Position numbers and translations under genes: made by a program. This document shows, piece by piece, positions 17,634 to 26,796 of a DNA stretch of 41,256 nucleotides. Numbering within the stretch: position 1 is the first letter of the stretch; every line of letters starts with the position of its first letter. This stretch comes from Chloroflexota bacterium (GTDB lineage: Bacteria; Chloroflexota; UBA6077; SHYK01): contig WHTR01000001.1 of the NCBI GenBank assembly GCA_009377635.1, positions 1 to 41,256 on the forward strand, read 5' to 3'. Below the pieces are notes generated by a model, which saw only the letters and a program-made list of their open reading frames with translations, did no database searches and was not told the origin of the DNA.

Positions 17634-19367
17634 TCAGCTCCTGAGGTCCCACAGGTGCGAGTTCCAGGTCTTTCCCGCGGCGCCTGACGCCTTCGACGGT
17701 TCCATGCCCTCAACGCGATTGGCGATGAGGGTGAAACTCGGGTCGTAGAAGAGGTTGAGGACCGGGAGCTCCTCGCTGATCGTCCGCATCACGGTCTGAA
17801 GCTCGCCGGTGCGCTCCTGCATCGGTATCGTCACCAGGTACCGGTCAATGGCAGCGTCCAGATCGGGGTTCGTGTAGCGGCTGCGGTTACTGCCGACCCA
17901 TTGGGTCTCAGGACGGGGGTGTTCCGAGCTGTGGTAGTTGGCCAGTCCTGACGAGATCCGCCCAGAGTGACTCCGCAAGTGGAACGCGGGATAGGTGTAG
18001 ATGTACTCGAAGTCGCGGGCCCGTTGCTGGGGAATGACGAGGGACTCGACGGCAACACCGAGCCGTTGCCAGAAGTCGACGACGGCAAACATCGCACGCT
18101 GGGACCCCTCACTCGGGTCCCCGCGCAGCTCGAAGGAGAGGCGCTGGTTGGCGGCGTCGCGGAGTATACCGTCGGGGCCCCGGTTGTAGCCCAGGGCCTC
18201 GATCGCCTCCTGGGCACGGCGTGGATCGTACTCGTGCCGCACCACGCTCTGCTCGATCCCCGGAAATTCGGGCTCTTCGGGGCCGAGGAAGGTGTGAGCC
18301 ACGACCCCGCGCCCCTCCAGCAACTGATCGACCATTTGCTGGCGGTCTATGGCCTGTAACAGCGCACGGCGGAACCGAAGATCCGTGACCAGGGGAGGAT
18401 TCGACCCAACGAACTGGGCAAAGATGACCTGGCTGCCGGAGAAGCGACTGGCGACGCGGCCGTCTTGCCACTGTCTCTCGACGACCACTGCCTGGTCGAA
18501 GTCGAACCCTCTCCCCAGACTCAGGTCGACTGCGCCCGCCATCATGCTGGCCGTCAGCGCATTGGCGTCCGAGAAGACCCGCAGCTCGATCTCGTCGACC
18601 TTCGGGCGACCAAGAGCGTAGCGGTCGTTGGCTCGCAGCAGAACCGGAACGCCGAGTTCGGTCTCGTGCACGCGGAACGGACCGGTCCCAACGAATGCCT
18701 CCGTCCAATACGGATGGTGCTCGAAGTTCGCCTTGTCGTCGGTCGCGGGTTTCTCGAGGATGTGCTTCGGAATAGGCAGCGCCAGCTCCCGGCTGAACAT
18801 CGTATCCGCGTAGATGTACGGCCGCGCCCAACGCACGGTAATTGTGCGCTCATCAGGTACATCGCCACCCTCGATAGAGGCGTACGCGTTCCGTCGGGTG
18901 AGCGGCAATTCGCGGTCCATGACCGCCCGAAGCGTGAATAGGAGGTCAGCGGAGGTATAGGGGGCTCCGTCGTGCCAGACCACGCCGGGTTTGATCCGCC
19001 AGGTAGTCTCCATCCGCCCGTCCGGCAGCACTTTCCACAGACCGTTCTCGACACTGGGGACGTCTTCCGCCAGCACGGGACGGAACGTCCGCCTGTCGTC
19101 CGCCTCGGTCAGGCCTCTATTCACCAGCTCCTCGGCCACGTCATCGGCGCTTTCGGCCCCGACGAGCGAGTTGTAGAGAAGTGGCGGATCGCCGAGGATG
19201 CCAATGTTCATACGCTTTGGGGCCTGCGAACTCGAGTCCTGGGGCTCGGCGGGCCGTTCCGGGGTTGTGCAGCCCACTACTGCCAGGACCAGGATGGGTA
19301 TGATGCCGGCCCGCCACACAGAAAGGGTTCCCGAAGGCGAAGCGTGACTCCTGCGCAAGGCGCGCAT
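17634..19367 (-). CDS. Family-5 (Opp/Dpp-type) ABC solute-binding lipoprotein
   Basis: This 577-residue protein has a lipoprotein signal (hydrophobic near residues 21-32, lipobox AVVGC with Cys33) and the family hallmark GVVWHDGAPYTSADLLFTLR. It also has FVGTGPFRVHETELG and ends with WNSHLWDLRS. It diverges more than the other SBPs here, so its ligand may differ. ATG 19367 is supported by AGGAGGGGG just upstream. It reads towards the transposase scrap and the SBP at 15266, and away from a gene-poor kilobase containing a second transposase scrap. No permease or ATPase genes accompany it. Confidence 0.9.
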   Translation of the reverse strand: MRALRRSHASPSGTLSVWRAGIIPILVLAVVGCTTPERPAEPQDSSSQAPKRMNIGILGDPPLLYNSLVGAESADDVAEELVNRGLTEADDRRTFRPVLAEDVPSVENGLWKVLPDGRMETTWRIKPGVVWHDGAPYTSADLLFTLRAVMDRELPLTRRNAYASIEGGDVPDERTITVRWARPYIYADTMFSRELALPIPKHILEKPATDDKANFEHHPYWTEAFVGTGPFRVHETELGVPVLLRANDRYALGRPKVDEIELRVFSDANALTASMMAGAVDLSLGRGFDFDQAVVVERQWQDGRVASRFSGSQVIFAQFVGSNPPLVTDLRFRRALLQAIDRQQMVDQLLEGRGVVAHTFLGPEEPEFPGIEQSVVRHEYDPRRAQEAIEALGYNRGPDGILRDAANQRLSFELRGDPSEGSQRAMFAVVDFWQRLGVAVESLVIPQQRARDFEYIYTYPAFHLRSHSGRISSGLANYHSSEHPRPETQWVGSNRSRYTNPDLDAAIDRYLVTIPMQERTGELQTVMRTISEELPVLNLFYDPSFTLIANRVEGMEPSKASGAAGKTWNSHLWDLRS

Positions 19368-19883
19368 ATCCCCCTCCTGTCAATCAGCCCGTGCTCACCC
19401 GGTTCGACGGGCCGGGTAGATCGGTGCGATAGAGCCCTGCGTGGTCGACGGCAGCGAAGACCCGTTCTGGGCGTCGCGAGCAGCACGCGAGACGCCAGAA
19501 ATAGCCGGCCGCTACGCCGCGCTGGACCGCGCTCCAGCCGCCGTCCTGCGACTCTCAGACGAACAGCCCACCTTCGCTCCCCGGGTAGAGACGTACCCCG
19601 CGCTTATCACCGCCACCCTCTTTGGAGGAGGCTACCCCTAGTACCACCCCGGTCTACCGTGATCGGGGCGACGGAGTAGGGACGGAGTAAGAATGACCCG
19701 AGTCCATCGGGCAACGTTTCCGGCTGTGACTCGGAGACCACGGCCGGAGGAGAGCTGCGATGGACCTGCGGCGCCAATTCTGCCACAATCTTGCGCTTTG
19801 GAAAAATGAACAGCCCGCGGGGTCGCAGGCTCGCGGTGGGGCGGCGAGAGCAGCATGCATAATGACTCTGCGACACGGCTCTG
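19368..19883. other. Gene-poor stretch upstream of an SBP
   Basis: These 516 bases contain the promoter side of the minus-strand SBP. A GTG-initiated plus-strand frame from 19441 to 19641 (ending TATLFGGGYP) has protein-like stretches, but I recognise no family and see no ribosome site. I count it as unsupported. No RNA gene is seen. Confidence 0.3.
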
Positions 19884-20235
19884 TTGGTCGCCTTTCGCCA
19901 CGATATCTACCAGGGCATCCTCGGCCACCGGAAGGATAGCCAATTCGAGCTGATGGAGGCAGCCCTGGGCTCGTCCCGTCCGGAACCGCTGGGCCGCTTG
20001 AGGCTGGCACCCCAATTCAGCTGGGGCTGGGACAGCACCTGCAACGGGCTGGCCGACGGGTCGCTAGATGGGGAGCACTTGTGCCAGATGTGCGTCCGCT
20101 CGGTCCCCAGACCGGCCTGCGACGCCCGAGCGCCGTGGGTGATCGACGGGACCATCTGGCTGATCGTCGCTGGCCGAGGACCAGGGCGATGTCGGCCCGG
20201 CGCGGCCACGAGCCCGGTCGGGTCCGCCGTGCCTT
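19884..20235 (+). pseudogene. Transposase N-terminal scrap (IS701/IS4-like DDE)
   Basis: The reading frame gives FRHDIYQGILGHRKDSQFEL, then LGRLRLAPQFSWGWDSTCNG and LADGSLDGEHLCQMC, then APWVIDGTIWLIVAG. This resembles the start of a common high-G+C transposase whose N-terminus runs FR-x-Y...LFEL-x-DALL...RGHGALYDAL...VLAVDVSPW. The DGTIW segment sits where the first catalytic Asp would be. After about 20235 the frame loses all resemblance and the rest of the transposase is missing. From here to 20495 I see nothing recognisable. It is evidence of past insertion or rearrangement next to the EutA-like gene. Confidence 0.5.
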
Positions 20236-20495
20236 CCCAGATTTTTGGTGCAGCTGAACACACCTGCCCGGGCACCCAAACCCCGCGGACAAGCGCTCGG
20301 TCGCTCGGTCGGGCAACGGCCGGGCCGCCGGAAACGCCACCCCGTCGCCCGCCGGGGCACCAGACGGGCAGCGTGAATGGGCCTCGCACCCGAATCGCAT
20401 CGGTTGTCCGAGGATTCGTCCGAGCGAGCTGTCCGAAAGAATGCTATCATACGGAGCCTTGATCCCAATCCCCGGCGAGGGGGAGTTCGCCCAGA

Positions 20496-21950
20496 ATGTA
20501 TTCGTTCCGACATCACGAGCATGGCCACGATCACGACCACAATGACAACGCCATGGTCCATACCCACCTGACGAGTGTCGGTGTAGACATTGGATCGTCG
20601 ACTTCTCACCTCATGTTCTCGCGACTTACGGTAGGCTTCCCCTCGGTGCACCAGAGACGACCAGAGGTGTTGGATCGGCAGGTCATAAGTCGCTCGCCGG
20701 TGTCGCTCACCCCATTCGCTGATAGCCGTGACATCGAAGCTGGCCCTCTCGCCGATCTTGTTGGCCGAGCGTTCCGAGATGCGGGGCTCAACCCTGATTC
20801 GGTGGATACTGGGGCCATCATCATTACGGGCGAGGCAGCCCGGCGGAACAACGCTCAGCGCATTGTCGAGCTCCTCTCAGATCAGGCCGGCCGGTTCGTC
20901 TGCGCGACCGCAGGGCCACGCTTGGAGGCAATTCTCGCTGCTCACGGGTCGGGCGCCATCGCCAGGAGTCGTGAAGAAATCTCCCTTCTCCTACACCTCG
21001 ATGTAGGGGGCGGAACCACCAAGGTCAATCTCATCCGACAGGGCTCGATCCTTGGAACGTCAGCTCTAAACATTGGGGCGAGGCTTGTGGCGGTTGATGC
21101 CAATGATCGCCTAGTCCGTATAGAGCCAGCCGGGCACCGCATTCTCAAGGACGCGGGGCTCGACTGCCACGTGGGGGGGGTTCTTGCGCCGGATATTCGG
21201 AAGCTCCTCGCTCGACGGATGGCCAGTGTGCTCTTCGACTCGCTCTCGGGTGCAGATGCACCGTGGGCCGACTACTCTGTAATTCAGCCGTTCAACTTGC
21301 CGGAACGAGTAACCCAGCTCCTATTCTCAGGGGGAGTCGCCGAATACATCTACAATCGAGAAGCGAGAGCATTTGGAGACCTAGGACCCGATCTTGGGGA
21401 GGCCCTGACAGCTGAAGCCGTCAGGCGCGGATACGAGATCCTCGACGCAACGGAGGGGATTCGAGCTACGGTCATCGGAGCTGCGGAATACTCTGTTCAA
21501 ATGAGCGGCGAGACCATCTTCCTTCCCGATCCCGCGAAGCTTCCGATGCGAAACCTCCGCACGTTTGTGATCCCGATTAACCGGTCACCCGCAGTGGCCG
21601 ATGAGGTCGAGCGACGCATCCAGACGGTCGTACGAGAGCGGGACCCAGAAGTAACAGGCGACCCCTTCGCTGTGTTCATTTCCACGCCCCCGTTCTCGGG
21701 CTATGCCCTTGCACATGAGCTGGCCGACGGAATTAATCGGGGGCTGTCGTCGCTCGATCCGGACGAGCGTCCAGACCTTATGGTGTTCGAACAAAATTTC
21801 GGCCAGCTGATAGGCAAGATGCTCTCTCCGGGCATTCCGTGCATCGATGAGGTTCGTCTCTCAGAGCTCGACTTCATCGACGTGGGTGAGTTGGTCCCCG
21901 GCGAGGACTACGTCCCAGTGGTGGTCAAAAGCCTCGCCTTTGGGACCTAA
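20496..21950 (+). CDS. eutA: EutA-like ethanolamine ammonia-lyase reactivase (orphan)
   Basis: This 484-residue protein matches EutA, the ASKHA-fold ATPase that reactivates adenosylcobalamin-dependent ethanolamine ammonia-lyase by exchanging damaged cofactor. Seen: the phosphate-1 loop VGVDIGSSTSHLMFSRL near residues 28-44, DTGAIIITGEAARRNNAQR, the second phosphate loop LDVGGGTTKVNLI, the adenosine-side LFSGGVAEYI, and the C-terminal VVPVVVKSLAFGT-type ending (here VPVVVKSLAFGT). The first 24 residues hold eight His (HHEHGHDHDH then HTH), a possible metal-binding tail not typical of enteric EutA. ATG 20496 has GAGGGGGAG upstream. No eutB, eutC or other eut genes are in the window. The orphan either serves an enzyme elsewhere or a different partner. 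Confidence 0.88.
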   Translation: MYSFRHHEHGHDHDHNDNAMVHTHLTSVGVDIGSSTSHLMFSRLTVGFPSVHQRRPEVLDRQVISRSPVSLTPFADSRDIEAGPLADLVGRAFRDAGLNPDSVDTGAIIITGEAARRNNAQRIVELLSDQAGRFVCATAGPRLEAILAAHGSGAIARSREEISLLLHLDVGGGTTKVNLIRQGSILGTSALNIGARLVAVDANDRLVRIEPAGHRILKDAGLDCHVGGVLAPDIRKLLARRMASVLFDSLSGADAPWADYSVIQPFNLPERVTQLLFSGGVAEYIYNREARAFGDLGPDLGEALTAEAVRRGYEILDATEGIRATVIGAAEYSVQMSGETIFLPDPAKLPMRNLRTFVIPINRSPAVADEVERRIQTVVRERDPEVTGDPFAVFISTPPFSGYALAHELADGINRGLSSLDPDERPDLMVFEQNFGQLIGKMLSPGIPCIDEVRLSELDFIDVGELVPGEDYVPVVVKSLAFGT

Positions 21951-22162
21951 CTCCAGAGCCAACGGGAAACACGCAGAAGCGCTGCCGTCCGCTGGCATGG
22001 AGACTGACTCGTCGCGAGGTCATCTCATGATCGACATGGCAGCATTGCGCCACCACTGGAACCTGGGCATCTTCCTAGGTGCGAGGTGATGTGTCCGGCG
22101 GCACTGGCGCGCGATCGACAACGCGAGCATCCCATATTGCCATGTACGTAGAGGTAGATCGA

Positions 22163-22176
22163 GAGCCAGCTGGCTC
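22163..22176. repeat. Perfect 14-bp palindrome in the eutA / FAH convergent gap
   Basis: GAGCCAGCTGGCTC is identical to its reverse complement. It lies in the 265-base gap between two convergent genes (stops at 21950 and 22216). It could be a bidirectional transcription-stop element or a protein-binding site. Nothing else in this gap is recognisable. Confidence 0.45.
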
Positions 22177-22215
22177 GGACCTTGTCGGCTGGCAGCTGGG
22201 GGGAGGATGGCTGCC

Positions 22216-23151
22216 TTAGTTGTCTAATCCCACGAGGTTTTCCAGCCGGCACACGCCCTCAACCTCGGTGACAATGCGGTCGCCTTCCTTCAGGAAGGTG
22301 CCGCGTGGCCTGCCGACGCCCGCCGGTGTGCCGGTCGATATGCAATCCCCCGGCTCGAGGGTGAACATATCGCTCAGGTACTCGATCAGCTCGTGCAGGC
22401 TGAAGATGAAGTTCTTCGTGTTGCCATCCTGCATCAGTTCGCCGTTTACCGTGCACATCACACGCAGGTTGGACGGATCGGGGATGAACTCGGCGGGAGT
22501 GATGCTGGGACCCATCGGCGCGAAGCTCTCCCAACACTTGCCCGACATCCAGTCGAACGCAAACGGTCCTGCATTCCCCCAGTCGGGGCGACGCTGCGTG
22601 TCACGCGCGGAAACGTCGTTGAGCACCGTGTAACCCGCGACGTAATCGAGCGCGGTCTCCTTTTTGACATGCCTCGCCCGTTTGCCAATGACCGCGACTA
22701 GCTCGGCTTCCCAGTCCGCTTGCTTCACCTGGGCTGGGATCTTCACGGTCTCGCCGGGCCCGATAACTGAGGTGGTCGGTGGCTTCATGAAGAAGTATGG
22801 CTTCCCGCCCTCGTCCTTGTTCGCCGCCTGTCCGCCCATCTCGGCCATGTGATCGGAGTAGTTCGCGCCCGCCATGAGGAGCTTGCGCGGATATCGGATA
22901 GGCGCAAGGAACTTGGCTTTTGCTACCGACGTCGACGGTTGACCGAGCTCGGCAATACGCCTCAATACCGGCTGCCAGTTGCCCCAGTCGTCCAGGATCG
23001 GCAGCACGTCGAGGCGCTCTTCGACCTTCGGGACGCTCGAGTTAATGCCGTGCGCATTGATGGCGTCTTGGATGTCGACGACGCGGTTCTCAACCAGCAG
23101 GACTGGTCGGGCTTCGTCGTTGCGTGAGATTACCGCCAGGCGAAAGACCAT
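22216..23151 (-). CDS. Fumarylacetoacetate hydrolase (FAH) family protein
   Basis: This 311-residue protein has the FAH fold, used for hydrolysis of fumarylacetoacetate or fumarylpyruvate, or for hydration, isomerisation or decarboxylation of 2-oxo acids from aromatic meta/gentisate pathways. Seen: GANYSDHMAEMG near residues 95-106; metal ligands Glu148 and Glu150 in DWEAELVAVIG; the third acidic ligand in VLNDVSARD (Asp179); and the C-terminal STGTPAGVGRPRG. ATG 23151 is preferred over one eight codons upstream because GGGGG lies six bases before it. In the same direction upstream are an M24 stub, a bicupin and a UbiD enzyme. A bicupin dioxygenase followed by an FAH hydrolase is the classical gentisate arrangement, but the substrate is inference. 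Confidence 0.9.
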   Translation of the reverse strand: MVFRLAVISRNDEARPVLLVENRVVDIQDAINAHGINSSVPKVEERLDVLPILDDWGNWQPVLRRIAELGQPSTSVAKAKFLAPIRYPRKLLMAGANYSDHMAEMGGQAANKDEGGKPYFFMKPPTTSVIGPGETVKIPAQVKQADWEAELVAVIGKRARHVKKETALDYVAGYTVLNDVSARDTQRRPDWGNAGPFAFDWMSGKCWESFAPMGPSITPAEFIPDPSNLRVMCTVNGELMQDGNTKNFIFSLHELIEYLSDMFTLEPGDCISTGTPAGVGRPRGTFLKEGDRIVTEVEGVCRLENLVGLDN

Positions 23152-23237
23152 ATTCACCCCCAACATGCTGACCATTGGAACAACTATTCTACGACAACCT
23201 CCGTTGCTCCTGGGAAAGGGACGCCCCGCACATCGGG

Positions 23238-23549
23238 CTACGTGAGCAACCGATCGTCCACGGGGATGGGACCCAGGGGTGGGCGCACCTGGGGATGCCA
23301 GGCCTTGACGTACCCCTCATCCCGCGGCCGGACGAACACGAGTGGATCGCCCGCGACGGGGACGAGCAGCTTCGCCCCGGGCACGTCGAGGTTGAGCACG
23401 TAGCGCCGAAACACGCCGTCGCTGAGAACCAGCGCGCCCACACGTTGGCGCTGCATTTCGGCTTGGACGAGCGCGGTTCGATCGTGGTTGAGGCACTGGT
23501 CATCGCACTTCCCTACTCGGCCTGCCGAGGACGTCGTCATCGTTGGCAC
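23238..23549 (-). pseudogene. N-terminal stub of an M24 (Xaa-Pro peptidase / creatinase-like) protein
   Basis: The frame encodes about 103 residues, including RTALVQAEMQRQRVGALVLS and PGAKLLVPVAGDPLVFVRP followed by DEGYVKAW. This is the pattern of the N-terminal creatinase/prolidase domain of M24 enzymes. It then stops; the roughly 250-residue pita-bread catalytic domain with its metal ligands is absent, so it cannot be an active peptidase. It sits between the bicupin and FAH genes in the same direction. In related clusters M24-type proteins can act as amidohydrolases or lyases. Whether the stub is translated is unknown. Confidence 0.6.
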
Positions 23550-23708
23550 TCAAACAGCCCGTCTCTCTCCCGTCCTCGACCGCCGACAACCCCAGCCGCC
23601 GGATCGGCTCTCCCCAGTTACGGCTCTCTGATATGCGGGCATTCGCGCTCCATGACCGGTTGAGACGAACCTCTGTTGTGCACCGGTCTCCTCAGGGTTC
23701 AGTGCTCG

Positions 23709-24857
23709 TCATACTCCCGTACCTGCCAGCAGACGATTCATGGTGAATTCCAGTCCGTTCTCCTTGAGCTCGCGCATGAAGTCGCGCCGAATCCGAGGAT
23801 CCTCTTCCTCATACTCGATAAGCGTCCCGCCCTCGCTCACGCTCACCTGCTGTCCGGCTCGGCTCGCCGCCGAGTGGAAGACGACGTCGTGGCGATGGCT
23901 GCCGAGGCGGAAGGCCAGCTGTCGGGCGACCGTCTTCCCAGTGTTGAAGTGTTGGTGAAACCAGCCGCTCGCTGGGCTAATCAGGCTGTTATCGGCCCAG
24001 TCAACGCGAATGACCTTATCCTCATTGCCACTCTCATACGGCCGGACTCCCGCCTCCGGCGGCCACATCAGCGAGAAGCCGCTGCAGTCGGACACGTGCA
24101 GGATAATCGCGCCGGCGCCATGCGCATGTGCCTTGTGGTAGCAGCCAGCGGGAAACTCATACAGATGCCCCGCCAGCACATTGCCGCCCATTTGGTAGTG
24201 GGTGCCGCGCCCGCCAGCCGATTTCACGGGATCGTCGATCAGGTCCAGACCGCGAACGTCCGGGATGAGGTTCGTTTCCCAGAGCCACTTCCGGCCTGGC
24301 TCAAAGTAGAACCGTTCCTTCACCTCATACCAACCCGGCTCGCCACTGTAGCGGTCCGTGAACTGATAGTCACAGTTGAAGACGAAATCCTCGTTATGGA
24401 AGAGGTCCAGAACCATCGGGGCGGTCGTCGCGCCCACGACCAGGGCAGGGTCGGACCCCGACAGATTGAACAACTGGTGCCAGGTGTTGTTCGGAGGCGA
24501 GAACATGCTGCCCCGCCGCCACTCAAACACCGAGGGCATCCCAACCGGTGCCTCGCGCGCGCCCGCCCACACCTTGGCGGTGCCATGGCCAGCCATGACG
24601 TACATGGTTTCGTCGTAGAGGTGCCGCTCGGGATTGAGCGATCGTCCCGGCGCGATCTCGGCGATCCAGAAGCCTGTAATGCCCTCCTGGCCGAGCAGAT
24701 CGACGTAGGCGCCGCGCCCGCCCATTCGTGGCCACGGAGCCAACTCGAGTTGCGCAAGATCCGAGATGCCCTGGCCGCGATAGATTGGGATTGTCTCAGA
24801 GCGAATGAACGTCTGATATCCAGAGGTCCTTGGCCGCTGGTTGTTATCCTGCGTCAC
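23709..24857 (-). CDS. Bicupin protein, subfamily B
   Basis: This 382-residue protein contains two cupin barrels. The first has NPERHLYDETMYVMAGHGTA near residues 75-94 and PPNNTWHQLFNLSGSDPALV near 121-140. The second has GCYHKAHAHGAGAIILHVSD near residues 247-266 and [20 protein letters not shown] near 301-320. As in subfamily A, the first barrel has RH-x-Y-x-E rather than a full HxH. The second has HAHG. It ends with VSEGGTLIEYEEEDPRI and a helix. It is distinct by eye from the 2555 and 36260 proteins (FHQHFNTG rather than WWWHxH in barrel two). Remnants of the same subfamily are at 10609 and 24924. It lies downstream of a UbiD decarboxylase on the same strand, as the subfamily-A bicupin does at 36260. 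Confidence 0.87.
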   Translation of the reverse strand: MTQDNNQRPRTSGYQTFIRSETIPIYRGQGISDLAQLELAPWPRMGGRGAYVDLLGQEGITGFWIAEIAPGRSLNPERHLYDETMYVMAGHGTAKVWAGAREAPVGMPSVFEWRRGSMFSPPNNTWHQLFNLSGSDPALVVGATTAPMVLDLFHNEDFVFNCDYQFTDRYSGEPGWYEVKERFYFEPGRKWLWETNLIPDVRGLDLIDDPVKSAGGRGTHYQMGGNVLAGHLYEFPAGCYHKAHAHGAGAIILHVSDCSGFSLMWPPEAGVRPYESGNEDKVIRVDWADNSLISPASGWFHQHFNTGKTVARQLAFRLGSHRHDVVFHSAASRAGQQVSVSEGGTLIEYEEEDPRIRRDFMRELKENGLEFTMNRLLAGTGV

Positions 24858-24923
24858 TTGTGTCTCCTATGCCAATGCCGAATGAGTGGTGCCTGGGGCT
24901 GTTCCGCGCCCCGCGATCACGCC

Positions 24924-25154
24924 TCATGCTGTCGCCGCGGCGCCGGGAACCTGATATTCCGGCATCCGGTAGTCGATGCCGAGCGCCGCTTGCTCGCCCT
25001 GATAAATCTGACAGATCTCGGGCTCTTCGTCCACGTACCTGATCGGTGTGCTGCCTTCACTCACGCTGACCGACGCGCCGCGACCATCGGACGCTGGATG
25101 CCAAGTGACACGGTGGCTGCGGCACCACTGGCATGCAGGGGACGGTCCGGGCAT
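24924..25154 (-). pseudogene. C-terminal stub of a second subfamily-B bicupin
   Basis: The frame reads CRSHRVTWHPASDGRGASVS, then VSEGSTPIRYVDEEPEIC and a terminal helix. It aligns with the last 60-odd residues of the adjacent bicupin (RLGSHRHDVVFHSAASRAG, VSEGGTLIEYEEEDPRI). Everything before the last strand is gone. It lies directly upstream of the intact bicupin in the same direction, so it looks like a relic of tandem duplication followed by deletion, or replacement of one copy by another. Confidence 0.7.
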
Positions 25155-25344
25155 CCCCTGGTTCGCTCAGCATCCGCAGATCCGAACCGGGGACGAGACG
25201 TCTCGCCTCCAGAGCGCCCACGACACACCCCCAGAGGGGATCATCGCCCGCATGCATCCCCAGCGAGAACCTGCGGACAGCGGCGCCACGGAGCTACGTC
25301 CTCTGGAAAGGGCGGTCAGCCGCTTCAGACGGATCAATGCGATG

Positions 25345-26796
25345 CTACTCCCCAGCTGTGCTAATGAAGTCCCTCGTCTGACTGCCAGGCACCCGGTGCG
25401 GCGCATTCGGTATGTAGTCCTCTAGCTGCACCTCAGCCATTACCTCGGGCGGAATGAACGAGCGCTGTTCGTAGAGCGCGGGCGCCGCTGGTTTCGTGCA
25501 ATCCACGCCGGCGCTCGTCCCCAAGCGGGGACCCGTCGCGGTCGGGTCGAGGTCCGTCGTGGGCGAGTTCGGCACGATGATCAGGTCCTTCTCCCAGTCA
25601 GATCGGGACCCAATGGCCCATAGCACCTCCTGCTCGTCGAAGATGTCCACATCTTCATCGAACACGAACACGTGCTTAACTGAGCCACTGGCAGCGGCCA
25701 GCGCCGCCAGGATCGCCATCCGCGGCTGTGCGTCGTTCGTCTTGTGCATCTGAATGTACATATGATTGGGCGATGAGCCGGGCCGGTACACGTTGGTCAC
25801 CTCCGGGGCGACGCGGCTCACAACCTCGTAGACCGCGCCCTCCCGGCGAAGGCCACCAAGGCCAAACCCTTCGTCGGGACCGCCACAAATGAGCGAGAAC
25901 CAAAATGGGTCTTTCCGATGGCTAATACAGGTCACTTCCATATAAGGATTCAGGCGCTGGCCGCCGAAATAGCGAGTGTACTCACCAAACGGACCCTCTG
26001 GCTTCCGTTTCCCTCGTGGCACGATGCCCTCGATGACAAACTCCGCGTCCGCGGGCACCATGAAGTCGTCCCCCAATGTCTCGGACGGCACGAGCCGCAG
26101 TGGCTCCCCGAGAAGACCTCCGGTCGCGTCCCAGTGGCTCTCCGGATAGCGAAGCTTGACGCCTGCTCCGAGGTACACGGCGGGATGGTGGCCCACCCAG
26201 TACGCCACACGCATGTGCTCGCCCCGGTCCTCCCATTTGCGCAGGTTCTGGCCGTTGTGACTCGAATGGTTCGGAAATATCCGGATCTCCTGGCGGTCGA
26301 AGATCCAGCCGCGCTGCAGTGCGCAATTGTCGATTCCGCTCTCAGGGTCGTAGGTGGTCAGGAAGCCGAGCGGGATGTACGGACCGGGGTCCCAGCCGGC
26401 ATGCACTAGTGCCGGCAGCTCCCGCGCATTCACTGCATCCCCTGTTGCCACGACCTCTTTGACGGGGGCCGCTGCGTGATCTACGATTACCGGTGCGACC
26501 CGCTTCGCTCGCCGCTCGTGCATCTCGCAGCCCAAGCGCTCGAAGCTGCCCCCGACCGCGAACGCACAGCGCTGGCGGGACGCGAACAGATTCATCACGA
26601 CCGGCCAGGGCGAGACCTCTCCGTCCACCGTACGCACGCGGTGGAAAACCAGGAGCGGCGCTTCGCGCATAGCCTTCTGGGTCTTGACGGCGATGGCGGC
26701 CGCCTCCCAGCGCGCGCTGACCTCTTTCTCAATGTGCACCACCTGCGCCGGATAATGCTCTTCGAGCCCGCTCAGGAACGTTCGAAAGTCCTTCAC
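25345..26796 (-). CDS. UbiD-family prenylated-FMN decarboxylase
   Basis: This 483-residue protein is of full UbiD length. The catalytic acidic pair is visible in EGPFGEYTRYF (Glu267 and Glu272). Also seen are DNCALQRGWIF with a candidate catalytic Arg near 162, and AYWVGHHPAVYLGAG near 198-212. UbiD enzymes reversibly (de)carboxylate aromatic or unsaturated acids using prenylated FMN made by UbiX, which is not in the window. The start is GTG 26796 with GGAGGAG four bases upstream on the minus strand. Upstream lies the binding-fold protein at 27149-28069, downstream two cupin copies, an M24 stub and an FAH hydrolase, all in one direction. The paralogue at 34818 is clearly diverged (NVGTYR and EGPFGEYTGYY there). 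Confidence 0.93.
   Translation of the reverse strand: MKDFRTFLSGLEEHYPAQVVHIEKEVSARWEAAAIAVKTQKAMREAPLLVFHRVRTVDGEVSPWPVVMNLFASRQRCAFAVGGSFERLGCEMHERRAKRVAPVIVDHAAAPVKEVVATGDAVNARELPALVHAGWDPGPYIPLGFLTTYDPESGIDNCALQRGWIFDRQEIRIFPNHSSHNGQNLRKWEDRGEHMRVAYWVGHHPAVYLGAGVKLRYPESHWDATGGLLGEPLRLVPSETLGDDFMVPADAEFVIEGIVPRGKRKPEGPFGEYTRYFGGQRLNPYMEVTCISHRKDPFWFSLICGGPDEGFGLGGLRREGAVYEVVSRVAPEVTNVYRPGSSPNHMYIQMHKTNDAQPRMAILAALAAASGSVKHVFVFDEDVDIFDEQEVLWAIGSRSDWEKDLIIVPNSPTTDLDPTATGPRLGTSAGVDCTKPAAPALYEQRSFIPPEVMAEVQLEDYIPNAPHRVPGSQTRDFISTAGE

Noticed and set aside
19441-19641. A small GTG-initiated plus-strand protein ending TATLFGGGYP
   Set aside because: There is no ribosome site, no recognised family and no conserved neighbour.
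23676-25364. A plus-strand open frame of about 560 codons opposite the subfamily-B bicupin
   Set aside because: The composition is Arg/Ala/Pro-rich without motifs; the minus-strand bicupin explains the region.
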